Shown here piece by piece: positions 1 through 5,431 of a stretch of DNA of 7,992 nucleotides. Origin of the DNA: Dehalococcoidia bacterium (GTDB taxonomy: Bacteria > Chloroflexota > Dehalococcoidia > GIF9 > AB-539-J10); NCBI GenBank assembly GCA_004375885.1, contig SOJG01000086.1, positions 1-7,992 of the forward strand, in the 5' to 3' direction. The notes beneath the pieces were generated by a model, which saw only the letters and a list, made by a program, of their open reading frames with translations, was not told the origin of the DNA and did not search any database. A program made the position numbers and the translations under genes. Positions within the stretch are counted from its first letter, which is position 1; the number at the start of each line of letters is the position of its first letter.

Positions 1-187
1 ACGAAGACTGAGCTAGCTAAGACGTAGCAAATATACAGTGCCAGAGACGCGGCACATCGGCCATTCCTAGACGTCTATGCCGGTCGGTACCCTGACGAGC
101 ATGTGCCCTCCAGAGAGAGTACCAGGGTAGAATGGCACAGCACATCTCCTTCGCCCGTCGGGGGGTCACATGATATCCCTCCTCTGT
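1..187. other. Non-coding left edge with inverted repeats
   Basis: No convincing gene is visible here. All three plus-strand frames hit a stop within the first 25 bases; one frame then stays open from about 28 to 207 but has no ATG and no recognisable protein. The stretch contains GTGCC (38-42) facing GGCAC (51-55), TACCCTG (88-94) facing CAGGGTA (123-129), and TGTGCC (102-107) facing GGCACA (134-139). The last two pairs interleave. None is followed by a T-run, so they do not look like intrinsic terminators. The stretch lies upstream of the perR promoter, so it is not part of the perR leader. Confidence 0.4.
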
Positions 188-216
188 TTGACAGGGACTA
201 TTACCGGTGATATAAT
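188..216 (+). promoter_or_regulatory. Consensus sigma-70 promoter of the perR operon
   Basis: TTGACA at 188-193 and TATAAT at 211-216 are separated by exactly 17 bases, a perfect match to the housekeeping sigma consensus. The predicted transcription start falls near 223, giving a leader of about 22 bases before the perR ATG at 245. A perfect consensus promoter suggests strong transcription that is held down by a repressor, and the operator overlapping its -10 end fits that idea. Confidence 0.85.
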
Positions 217-230
217 AATGATTATCATTA
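216..230. promoter_or_regulatory. PerR/Fur-type operator (7-1-7 inverted repeat)
   Basis: The 15 bases TAATGATTATCATTA form a perfect inverted repeat of two 7-base arms around one central base. This is the same architecture as the known Fur and PerR boxes (TGATAATNATTATCA and TTATAATNATTATAA). The site shares its first base with the -10 hexamer and spans the expected transcription start. A bound repressor would therefore block RNA polymerase. The adjacent gene encodes a PerR-like protein, so autoregulation is the natural inference. No second copy was seen upstream of the superoxide dismutase gene. Confidence 0.8.
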
Positions 231-244
231 CTAGTATCTGGACG

Positions 245-658
245 ATGGCGCACAGGAAATCGAAACAGAAGGAGGCTATCATCAAGGTGTTGAGAGGTAC
301 CTCCTCGCATCCTTGTGCAGAATGGATATACGAGCAGGCAAGAAAGGAAATGCCGGGCATAGGCTTGGCAACGGTATACCGCAACCTCAGATCACTGAAA
401 GAGGCCGGTGAGATCTCAGAGATGCACATATTCAGCGATGCAGCTCGTTTTGATGGCAACACTAACATGCATTATCACTTCTGTTGTGACCGATGTGGCA
501 AAATCCTGGACCTTGATGAACCCATCGATGCGACAATTGAGACTAAGATAGCCAGGAGAACCGGGCTCAAAGTGACAGGTCATCACCTGGAACTGGCCGG
601 GTTATGCTTGGATTGTCAGGAAGCGGAGAGTGATACGGGTAATAGCGTTCAACGCTAA
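245..658 (+). CDS. perR: PerR-type peroxide-responsive repressor (Fur family)
   Basis: This is a 137-aa metal-dependent transcriptional repressor of the Fur superfamily. An N-terminal winged helix carries the recognition-helix segment LATVYRNLRSLKEAGEI (about 41-57) and is followed by the dimerisation and metal domain. Aligned by eye to Bacillus subtilis PerR, all five regulatory-metal ligands occur at identical spacing: H22, D70, H76, H78 and D89 (PerR H37, D85, H91, H93, D104). The structural zinc cysteines are also present: C81/C84 and C121/C124. Asp at the D104 position is typical of PerR rather than Fur. The reading frame extends upstream to 170, but the ATG at 245 is preferred because the earlier ATGs lie before or within the promoter and encode nothing Fur-like. 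The protein is about 15 residues shorter at the N-terminus than the Bacillus protein. The Shine-Dalgarno is weak. It probably represses its own operon with desulforedoxin and rubrerythrin. Confidence 0.92.
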   Translation: MAHRKSKQKEAIIKVLRGTSSHPCAEWIYEQARKEMPGIGLATVYRNLRSLKEAGEISEMHIFSDAARFDGNTNMHYHFCCDRCGKILDLDEPIDATIETKIARRTGLKVTGHHLELAGLCLDCQEAESDTGNSVQR

Positions 659-686
659 CAGAGACAAGTGAGAAAGGAGGTAGAGT

Positions 687-812
687 ATGGTAACCAAGAA
701 GGTCGGAGACAAATACAGGTGCAACATCTGCGGCAATGAGGTGATACTAACCAAGGTCGGCGGTGGTGTGCTTGTATGCTGTGGCGAACCAATGGAAAGA
801 ATCGAGACGTAG
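687..812 (+). CDS. Stand-alone desulforedoxin (rubredoxin-like FeS4 protein)
   Basis: A 41-aa protein, MVTKKVGDKYRCNICG at its start, with four cysteines at C12, C15, C31 and C32. The spacing C-x2-C-x15-CC, the GGG turn before VCCGE, and the overall length match Desulfovibrio gigas desulforedoxin. They also match the N-terminal FeS4 domain of desulfoferrodoxin (class I superoxide reductase). The four Cys would hold one iron in a dimer-forming electron carrier. No superoxide reductase domain follows, because the gene stops at 810-812. A strong Shine-Dalgarno, AAAGGAGG (673-680), sits 6 bases before the ATG. The gene lies 28 bases after perR and 12 bases before rubrerythrin, so it is co-transcribed and is a plausible electron donor within peroxide or superoxide detoxification. 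That electron-donor role is inferred from context. Confidence 0.92.
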   Translation: MVTKKVGDKYRCNICGNEVILTKVGGGVLVCCGEPMERIET

Positions 813-816
813 GAGG
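811..816 (+). promoter_or_regulatory. Rubrerythrin ribosome binding site overlapping the desulforedoxin stop
   Basis: AGGAGG begins within the desulforedoxin TAG stop codon (810-812) and ends 8 bases before the rubrerythrin ATG at 825. The overlap suggests that translation of the two genes is coupled. Confidence 0.8.
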
Positions 817-824
817 TTAGGTTT

Positions 825-1403
825 ATGGCTGAATCAGTGAAAGGTACCAGAACAGAGAAGAACCTTCTGGCCGCCTTCGCCGGAGAATCGCAGGCGAGAA
901 ACCGCTATACCTTCTTCGCCAGCGCTGCCCGCAAAGAGGGTTATGAGCAGATTGCCAACATATTCATAGAAACAGCCGGTAACGAGAAGGAACACGCCGA
1001 GGTCTTTTTCAAATATCTGGAGGGCGGGGATGTGGAAATCGTCGCCGCCTACCCGGCGGGGACTATCGGTGACACAAAGACTAATCTCGAAGCTGCGGCG
1101 GATGGTGAGAAGCTGGAGTGGAGCAAACTCTATGCTGACATGGAGAAGGTGGCTAAGGAAGAAGGCTTTGGCGAGATAGCAACTTCGTTCAAGGAGATTG
1201 CCGAAGTAGAGGAGTTCCACGAGAAGCGATATCGGAAGCTTGCCCGGAACGTGTCCGAGGGTGAAGTGTTCAAGAGGAAGGCCCCCGTAAGATGGCACTG
1301 CACTAATTGTGGCTACGTCCATGAAGGTACTGAGGCTCCCAAGATATGCCCGGCATGCAAACATCCGCAGGCATACTACGAATTACTGGCTGAGAATTAC
1401 TGA
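825..1403 (+). CDS. rbr: Rubrerythrin (NADH-linked peroxide reductase)
   Basis: A 192-aa cytoplasmic non-haem iron protein that reduces hydrogen peroxide to water in anaerobes. The N-terminal ferritin-like four-helix domain (about 1-145) carries the diiron ligands E21, E54-x-x-H57, E95-x-x-E98 and E129-x-x-H132, all placed as in Desulfovibrio vulgaris rubrerythrin. The C-terminal rubredoxin domain (about 153-192) has CTNC (159-162) and CPAC (175-178), with typical GYVHEG and HPQAYYELL wording. Length is normal for classical rubrerythrin, and all ligands are present, so the gene should be functional. It is the last gene of the perR operon. Electrons probably arrive through its own rubredoxin centre and perhaps from the neighbouring desulforedoxin. 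No terminator with a T-run was seen after the stop. Confidence 0.97.
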   Translation: MAESVKGTRTEKNLLAAFAGESQARNRYTFFASAARKEGYEQIANIFIETAGNEKEHAEVFFKYLEGGDVEIVAAYPAGTIGDTKTNLEAAADGEKLEWSKLYADMEKVAKEEGFGEIATSFKEIAEVEEFHEKRYRKLARNVSEGEVFKRKAPVRWHCTNCGYVHEGTEAPKICPACKHPQAYYELLAENY

Positions 1404-1650
1404 GTGAAGTACGCTCCGCAGCTTGAGCAATATTCAACGGTGGCTTTCGTCCGGAGTCCTAAAATGCGAGCGAAACGGATGGCACAATGTTGAAACTGAA
1501 GGGGCTGGTTCTTGCCCTGCCAAGTCCCAGTGTCGTTATGTGAACAATAGCGACTGGCGGGGACAACTGTCATCCGATCAGGCCAGATAGCACAGCGAGA
1601 AAGACGTAAGGAGACAATGACTGGAAAGACGCCCAATTGGGTGCCAAGAA
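1404..1650. other. Intergenic gap before sodB, no gene recognised
   Basis: About 250 bases separate rubrerythrin from superoxide dismutase. Stops are frequent and nothing resembles a protein domain. There is no clear terminator and no copy of the operator found at 216-230. I could not identify a convincing -35/-10 pair for sodB. A short hairpin, AGGGGC/GCCCT, lies near 1499-1519 without a T-run. A 36-codon frame starting at 1617 with TAAGGAG upstream overlaps the sodB start out of frame and has no recognisable product. Confidence 0.5.
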
Positions 1651-1657
1651 AAGGAGG
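1651..1657 (+). promoter_or_regulatory. sodB ribosome binding site, decides between two ATGs
   Basis: AAGGAGG lies 2 bases before an ATG at 1660 and 5 bases before a second in-frame ATG at 1663. The spacing favours initiation at 1663, which also gives the N-terminus MEHRLPALPY expected for the family. Confidence 0.75.
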
Positions 1658-1662
1658 ATATG

Positions 1663-2247
1663 ATGGAACACAGACTACCTGCACTACCGTATGCGAAGGA
1701 GGCACTCACTCCCGGCATATCGGCTGAGACCCTGGAATATCACTATGGCAAGCATCACAAGACATACGTCGATAATATCAACAAACTCATAGCCGGCACC
1801 GAGTTTGAGAACCTGGCCCTGGAAGATATCGTGAAGAGGGCTTCGGGCGGCATTTTCAACAACGCTGCACAGGTCTGGAACCATAGTTTCTATTGGAACT
1901 GCCTGTCGCCAAAAGGCGGCGGCGAACCGACTGGCGCACTGGCCGTTGCCATAGTCAAGGACTTCGGGTCATTTACTCAGTTCAAAGAGAAGTTCACGAA
2001 TGCTGCCGTAAGCTTATTCGGTTCAGGATGGGCCTGGCTGGTGAAGAATCCCGACGGCAGCCTCACAATCGAGACCGCCAGCAACGCTGGCAATCCGCTA
2101 ACGGATGGGAAGAAACCGCTGCTGACCTGTGACGTATGGGAGCATGCTTACTATATTGACTACAGGAATGCCCGGGCCAAATACGTAGAAGCCTTCTGGA
2201 ATCTCGTAAACTGGAGATTTGTGGAGCAGAACTTCGCTCAGGAGTAG
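1663..2247 (+). CDS. sodB: Superoxide dismutase, iron type
   Basis: A 194-aa cytoplasmic enzyme without a signal peptide that converts superoxide to oxygen and hydrogen peroxide. The alpha-hairpin domain includes YHYGKHHKTYV. Metal ligands are H27, H74 (in WNHSFYWNC), D157 and H161 (in DVWEHAYYIDYRNAR). Iron type is indicated by Q70 in NNAAQVWNH, together with Ala rather than Gln in the later SNAGNPLT segment; that pattern is seen in FeSOD, whereas MnSOD places its glutamine in the later position. Length is normal. Wording is strikingly like E. coli SodB along the whole protein, which may mean ancient conservation or transfer. The gene follows the perR operon at 259 bases and may be a separate transcription unit. 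Its peroxide product could feed rubrerythrin. The ATG at 1660 is an alternative start. Confidence 0.97.
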   Translation: MEHRLPALPYAKEALTPGISAETLEYHYGKHHKTYVDNINKLIAGTEFENLALEDIVKRASGGIFNNAAQVWNHSFYWNCLSPKGGGEPTGALAVAIVKDFGSFTQFKEKFTNAAVSLFGSGWAWLVKNPDGSLTIETASNAGNPLTDGKKPLLTCDVWEHAYYIDYRNARAKYVEAFWNLVNWRFVEQNFAQE

Positions 2248-2322
2248 CACGATCAGACATCTCTGGCTGATTTCAGGTTCCGCTTTGTGCAGGAATACGA
2301 AACAAGAAAGATGAGATCGTGA

Positions 2323-2481
2323 GTGGTAGGTGTGTGTGCCAGGGGTCCCGATCTGGCACTCAAAGATCAGGATGGGAAAACAGTGAGGTTGGGAGACTTG
2401 AGGGGCAAGCGGCTCGCGGACCTCGTTTCTTCGACCGGGAACCCGGAAGGAGTGATGAAAGCAATAAATGGGGCCTGGTAG
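2323..2481 (+). pseudogene. Peroxiredoxin (Bcp/AhpC-TSA family) relic
   Basis: The frame reads VGVCARGPDLALKDQDG and continues KTVRLGDLRGKR. This closely resembles the N-terminal strand region of thioredoxin-dependent peroxiredoxins of the Bcp/PrxQ type (pattern APDFxLxDQDGKxVxLSDLRGK). Instead of the next segment with the peroxidatic cysteine (PGCT), the frame runs into STGNPEGVMKAINGAW and stops at 2479-2481. That end loosely recalls the C-terminal end of Bcp proteins, as if some 100 central residues were deleted. There is no good start codon or Shine-Dalgarno, and an in-frame TGA lies at 2320-2322. Its position beside sodB and rubrerythrin suggests a once larger oxidative-stress cluster. 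The N-terminal match is reasonably clear; the C-terminal match is weak. Confidence 0.6.
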
Positions 2482-2548
2482 GAGATCCTGAACTCGGTGT
2501 AGCCAGCTTCAGGAGGTGCTGTAATGAATAGTCAGGGAGGTATGCAAA

Positions 2549-2845
2549 ATGGCAGGAGCAGTAGCAGGAGCGGCAGCAGCCGGCGCAGCAGCAGCGATAG
2601 CAAACGCGATTAAGGCATCCGGTGCCATCGTTGAGGTTGAACCCGAAGTATTTGTGACGATACTTGCCAGGGAGAAAGACAGCCGCCCGCTGGTCGTAAT
2701 GGCACAGGGGGGCGTAATTAAGACCCACTATCGCTATCTGGCAGCTTGCCGGGGATTTGTCTTCTACACGAAGTCCGCCGATCCGCTTTCGCTGCCCGGC
2801 TACGTGGATGTCATTACTGCCCGGAAGATCTGGACGCCCGACTAG
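2549..2845 (+). CDS. Conserved-looking 98-aa protein of unknown function
   Basis: I do not recognise a named family. Residues 2-20 are almost purely Ala and Gly with regular small-residue spacing, ending in AIANAIKASG, and could form a tightly packing or membrane-associated helix. The rest (about 25-98) looks like a small beta-rich domain with hydrophobic strands (IVEVEPEVFVTIL, RPLVVMAQGG), aromatic residues (YRYLAACRGFVFYTK) and a final VDVITARKIWTPD. There are no cysteine pairs or catalytic motifs, only one isolated Cys. A Shine-Dalgarno GGGAGG (2535-2540) sits 8 bases before the ATG. Composition and codon order look like a real gene, and it is intact although flanked by relics on both sides. 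I have a faint memory of similar short proteins in environmental genomes, without known function. A stress-related role is only guilt by association. Confidence 0.7.
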   Translation: MAGAVAGAAAAGAAAAIANAIKASGAIVEVEPEVFVTILAREKDSRPLVVMAQGGVIKTHYRYLAACRGFVFYTKSADPLSLPGYVDVITARKIWTPD

Positions 2846-2997
2846 CTTCTATACAAACCCATCGGGCAGGCATGGCGATGATGCGGGTGTTGCGAAACGG
2901 GCTACAGGAAGCCCACCAGGGCAGACCGGAAGAGCCGCCATCTATCTGGCTGGCAAGTACATATCACCGTAATAAGCGCTGGACCATTCCTTCTCAT

Positions 2998-3233
2998 GCC
3001 GAGAGGGGTCTTGGAGTTCTGGCCTGGGCCGTGGTAGTCATAGGTGCCTTTTTCCTGCTTGTCAGGTGGCGCGCAAAGAGCACTGCTTTTCCTGTACCCA
3101 CTGCGGTCACGAGTTTGAGATTTTCATTCTCGCCGACGCGATAAGCCCCGTGGGCTGGAACGGGGGTCGGAAACACGCCTAGTGTCACGAGTGTGGGAAG
3201 CAGACCGGGGTTGAGATACTCGGGAAAAGGTAG
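2998..3233 (+). pseudogene. Membrane-anchored zinc-ribbon protein, frameshifted and interrupted
   Basis: One frame encodes a transmembrane helix, LGVLAWAVVVIGAFFLLV, followed by the basic RWRAK. Around 3073-3080 homology shifts into another frame that reads EHCFSCTHCGHEFEIF and then ADAISPVGWNGGRKHA. This frame meets a TAG at 3180-3182 and continues beyond it as CHECGKQTGVEILGKR before a second TAG at 3231-3233. Together the pieces form a helix plus a four-cysteine zinc ribbon (CxxC...CxxC) broken by one single-base lesion and one nonsense codon. The frameshift site is not a classic slippery heptamer. The N-terminal frame is open further upstream and could start at ATG 2872, but that part resembles nothing known. 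Two independent lesions favour a decaying gene over sequencing error. Confidence 0.6.
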
Positions 3234-3238
3234 ACCTA

Positions 3239-3982
3239 TTATTCCCAGCGGAACAGCCGCACTGCCACCACCAGGCTACCGATGAACCACCCACCGACGA
3301 CGAGAAGTTCGCGCCATGCCTCTTCGATGCCGAGGCCCATTATCATTACCGCCCGCAACGCGTCATTGAGATTCGTTGAGGGCAGTGTGTTGGAGAAAGT
3401 CCTCAGGAAGTCCGGCATTACGTCATTGGGAAAGTAAATGCCACCCAGAAACATCAGCATGAAGAAGACGATCATGCTGATGCCGTTAGCAGCTCTGGCG
3501 CTCTTAATGAGGCCGGTGAGAAGAAAACCAATGCTTAGGAAGCACAGCGCACCCAGGGTTACCACCAGCCACGACCAGAACAGATTCCCGCTAATCTGGA
3601 TATCGAAAGCGAGAGTGCCTACGACCAACAACAGTATCGTCTGTATGAGGATGACCACGTAACGCTGTATGAGCTGCCCGCCGAGTAACGTGCGCCTTTT
3701 CAGCGGTGTCAGGGAGAGACGGCGGTATATTCCTCTCTCCCGCTCCTCCACAAACCCACTGGCCGTAGCCATTATGCCAGAGGTCATAAGTGCCATCACG
3801 ATTATCCCCGGTAATAGGTATTCAATGGCTCGGAGCCCCAAGTCCTCCCACACGACGTCCTGGTAGATGAGCCCGAAAAGGACAATGAAGAAGAGAGGGA
3901 AGGCCAGAGTCCAGAACAGGTCGTCCTTTCTTCTCAGGAACAGCCTCGTTTCCAGCATGACCTGTCGTGCAAGAATCTTCAT
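3239..3982 (-). CDS. ABC-2 type transporter permease
   Basis: A 247-aa integral membrane protein, the membrane half of the ABC exporter encoded just upstream. About six hydrophobic segments are visible at roughly 21-40, 55-75, 107-127, 134-158, 168-186 and 224-244. This is the usual layout of ABC-2 (DrrB/NatB-like) permeases. The cytoplasmic loop VEERERGIYRRLSLTPLKRR (78-97) is the typical coupling region of this family. The ATG is only 6 bases after the ATPase stop, and the sequence TAGGAG places the Shine-Dalgarno on that stop codon, so translation is probably coupled. Export of a drug, lipid or other hydrophobic compound is likely, but the cargo cannot be read from sequence. It converges with the zinc-ribbon relic, whose last stop is 6 bases away. 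Confidence 0.92.
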   Translation of the reverse strand: MKILARQVMLETRLFLRRKDDLFWTLAFPLFFIVLFGLIYQDVVWEDLGLRAIEYLLPGIIVMALMTSGIMATASGFVEERERGIYRRLSLTPLKRRTLLGGQLIQRYVVILIQTILLLVVGTLAFDIQISGNLFWSWLVVTLGALCFLSIGFLLTGLIKSARAANGISMIVFFMLMFLGGIYFPNDVMPDFLRTFSNTLPSTNLNDALRAVMIMGLGIEEAWRELLVVGGWFIGSLVVAVRLFRWE

Positions 3983-3988
3983 AATCTC

Positions 3989-4906
3989 CTACTCTCGCAA
4001 CTGCCTCCCCGTCAGCGCCAGGAATACATCCTCGAGTGTAGCCCTTCGCACGGAAATGTTGCTGAGGTCAACACCGCACTGAATGGCAGTGCGGACGATT
4101 TCCTTCAGTACAAGAGAGGGCTTCTTTGTGTGAATGATTATGCCGTCGCCGCTGTCCACCATCCTCAGGGGCAGATCTGTTCTGCCCAGCATCGCGCGTA
4201 GTTCATCATCCACGCCGTCAAGCTCGATTCTAGATTCCAGTCCGGCTCCGGCAATTAGGGCCGACGGCGTATCCAGCGCGATGATCCGGCCATGGTCCAT
4301 GATGGCTACCCTATTGCAGAGTTCCTCAGCCTCTTCCATGTAGTGGGTGGTCAGGATTACTGTTTTCCCTTCTTCCTGGAGGCCAGTGATGATGCTCCAC
4401 ACATTACGCCTGGCCTGCGGGTCAAGACCTGTTGTCGGCTCATCCAGGAAGAGCAGTCCAGGATCATTTATCAGCGCCAGCGCCAGAGCAAGCCGTTGTT
4501 TCTGGCCGCCGGAAAGCTCGCTGACATAGCTGTTCTTCTTGTCGGTAAGAGATACTTCTTGAAGAAGCGTAGCGGTCGGGATTGCCTTCCGGTAGTATCC
4601 GCCGAAGAGGTCCACCGCCTCTTTGACGCGGATGCGGTCGTAAAGAGAGGTCGTCTGGAGCTGGACACCGATCAGTTCCTTGATTGGCTCCGGTTCACGC
4701 AGGGCATCAATGCCGCATACACTGACCTCGCCACTGTCTGGTCTGCGCAAGCCCTCTATTGTCTCAACTGTGGTCGTCTTGCCGGCTCCGTTAGGACCGA
4801 GAACCCCGAATATTTCGCCTTCCTCAACGCTGAAGCTTATCCCATCCACAGCCATCAGGCTGCCATACCTTTTGCTGAGGGCTCTTACTTCTACAACAGT
4901 GCTCAT
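3989..4906 (-). CDS. ABC transporter ATP-binding protein (DrrA/NatA-like)
   Basis: A 305-aa ATPase that powers the ABC-2 permease encoded next. Motifs in order: Walker A GPNGAGKTT (37-45), Q-loop near Q82/Q84, signature LSGGQ (131-135), Walker B LLFLDEP (151-157) with catalytic E156, D-loop TGLD, and H-loop H188 in TTHYMEEAEEL. All catalytic residues are present. The C-terminal extension (about 215-305), ending RRATLEDVFLALTGRQLRE, is the accessory tail common to DrrA-type exporter ATPases. The frame is open 21 codons further upstream (to 4969), but MSTVVEVRALSKRYG at 4906 is the natural start for the family. No good Shine-Dalgarno precedes it, so initiation may be weak or nearly leaderless. 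A possible promoter lies at 4924-4953. The substrate is unknown. Confidence 0.93.
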   Translation of the reverse strand: MSTVVEVRALSKRYGSLMAVDGISFSVEEGEIFGVLGPNGAGKTTTVETIEGLRRPDSGEVSVCGIDALREPEPIKELIGVQLQTTSLYDRIRVKEAVDLFGGYYRKAIPTATLLQEVSLTDKKNSYVSELSGGQKQRLALALALINDPGLLFLDEPTTGLDPQARRNVWSIITGLQEEGKTVILTTHYMEEAEELCNRVAIMDHGRIIALDTPSALIAGAGLESRIELDGVDDELRAMLGRTDLPLRMVDSGDGIIIHTKKPSLVLKEIVRTAIQCGVDLSNISVRRATLEDVFLALTGRQLRE

Positions 4907-4923
4907 GTATGCGAATTGTCTGC

Positions 4924-4953
4924 ATGTTACCTGACGGGAACCGGCCTTGTAAA
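4924..4953 (-). promoter_or_regulatory. Possible promoter of the ABC exporter operon
   Basis: On the minus strand TTTACA (4953-4948) and TAACAT (4929-4924) are separated by 18 bases. They match the -35 consensus at five of six positions and the -10 at four of six. Transcription would begin only some 10 bases before the ATG at 4906. This is a plausible but unproven site. Confidence 0.3.
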
Positions 4954-5075
4954 GTCCCCCACCCCACACAGCGACTGGAACCGCCGCGGAAGGGTGGAAG
5001 CCTATACCCGGACCCAGGACATAGCTCCGGTAGAGACGTGCTGTTCTGTGTGTACTATGCTGGCTCAGGCTGTGA

Positions 5076-5402
5076 GATCTGGGGTTGCCGGGATACGGGA
5101 CAAAGGACTACCAAGCTATTCCACGATTTCTCTGCGTAACCGGGGACATCGCCTTAGTAGTAGATGAGCAAGTGAGCTATCGAAGTATGGAGAACACAAT
5201 CCAAAGCTTTTCACTAGTAACCCGAGTAACTCTCTTTGACCTCTATCGGGTTGAGCAAATACCTGAGGGCAAGAAATCTTTCGCCATAAGCATTATCTAC
5301 CAATCGCCCAACCATACCTTGACCGACGAAGAAGTTGACCAAAGGCAAGAACAGATGCTCGATAGACTGTATCAGGAGCTGGGTGCCAGTTTGCGGGACT
5401 GA
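5076..5402 (+). pseudogene. pheT: C-terminal fragment of phenylalanyl-tRNA synthetase beta chain (FDX-ACB domain)
   Basis: The frame reads DLGLPGYGTKDYQAIPRF and then TGDIALVVDEQV, VTLFDLYRVEQIPEGKKSF, YQSPNHTLTDEEVD and ends LYQELGASLRD. This is the ferredoxin-fold anticodon-binding domain that closes bacterial PheT (family pattern PRFPAVTRDIALVVDE, YRGEQIPEGKKS, TLTDEEV, LGAxLR). Substitutions at usually conserved sites are visible: FPAVTRDIA has become FLCVTGDIA, and YRGEQ has become YRVEQ. The remaining PheT (normally about 800 residues) is absent: an in-frame TGA lies at 5073-5075 and the leftward ABC operon begins just beyond. There is no ATG with a Shine-Dalgarno at the beginning; the first possible start is TTG 5085. 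It converges with proS. It is most likely a truncated copy left after rearrangement. A free-standing tRNA-binding domain is possible but less likely. Confidence 0.8.
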
Positions 5403-5431
5403 GCTAGTCAAGAAAAGGAAGAATCTATATT

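Noticed and set aside
17..310. Minus-strand 97-codon frame at the left edge
   Set aside because: It runs across the perR promoter, operator and perR start, and the product has no recognisable domain or plausible ribosome binding site.
834..1364. Minus-strand open frame of 176 codons
   Set aside because: It is the antisense shadow of rubrerythrin, whose ligands are all present on the plus strand.
1617..1727. 36-codon frame with TAAGGAG upstream, overlapping the sodB start
   Set aside because: Shine-Dalgarno spacing is only 3 bases, the product is unrecognisable and most of it is sodB read out of frame; kept only as a note.
2319..2531. 70-codon plus-strand frame from GTG 2319
   Set aside because: The adjacent frame over the same bases shows peroxiredoxin-like sequence; this one has no recognisable feature.
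2360..2728. Minus-strand open frame with many cysteines (122 codons)
   Set aside because: The Cys-rich run is the reverse complement of the GCA/GCAGC alanine codons of the 98-aa gene, not a real cysteine motif.
2846..2997. Possible structured RNA (RNase P-like or tRNA-like) in this GC-rich gap
   Set aside because: I checked for the conserved RNase P core and for tRNA arms and found neither.
4910..5075. More of pheT upstream of the FDX-ACB fragment
   Set aside because: One frame has PGHSSGRDVL, faintly like the HPGRSA segment of PheT, but the match is too loose and stops or frame changes intervene.
4292..5167. Long plus-strand open frame (291 codons)
   Set aside because: It lies antisense to the ABC ATPase gene, which has all motifs of a real protein; the plus-strand product shows no domain.
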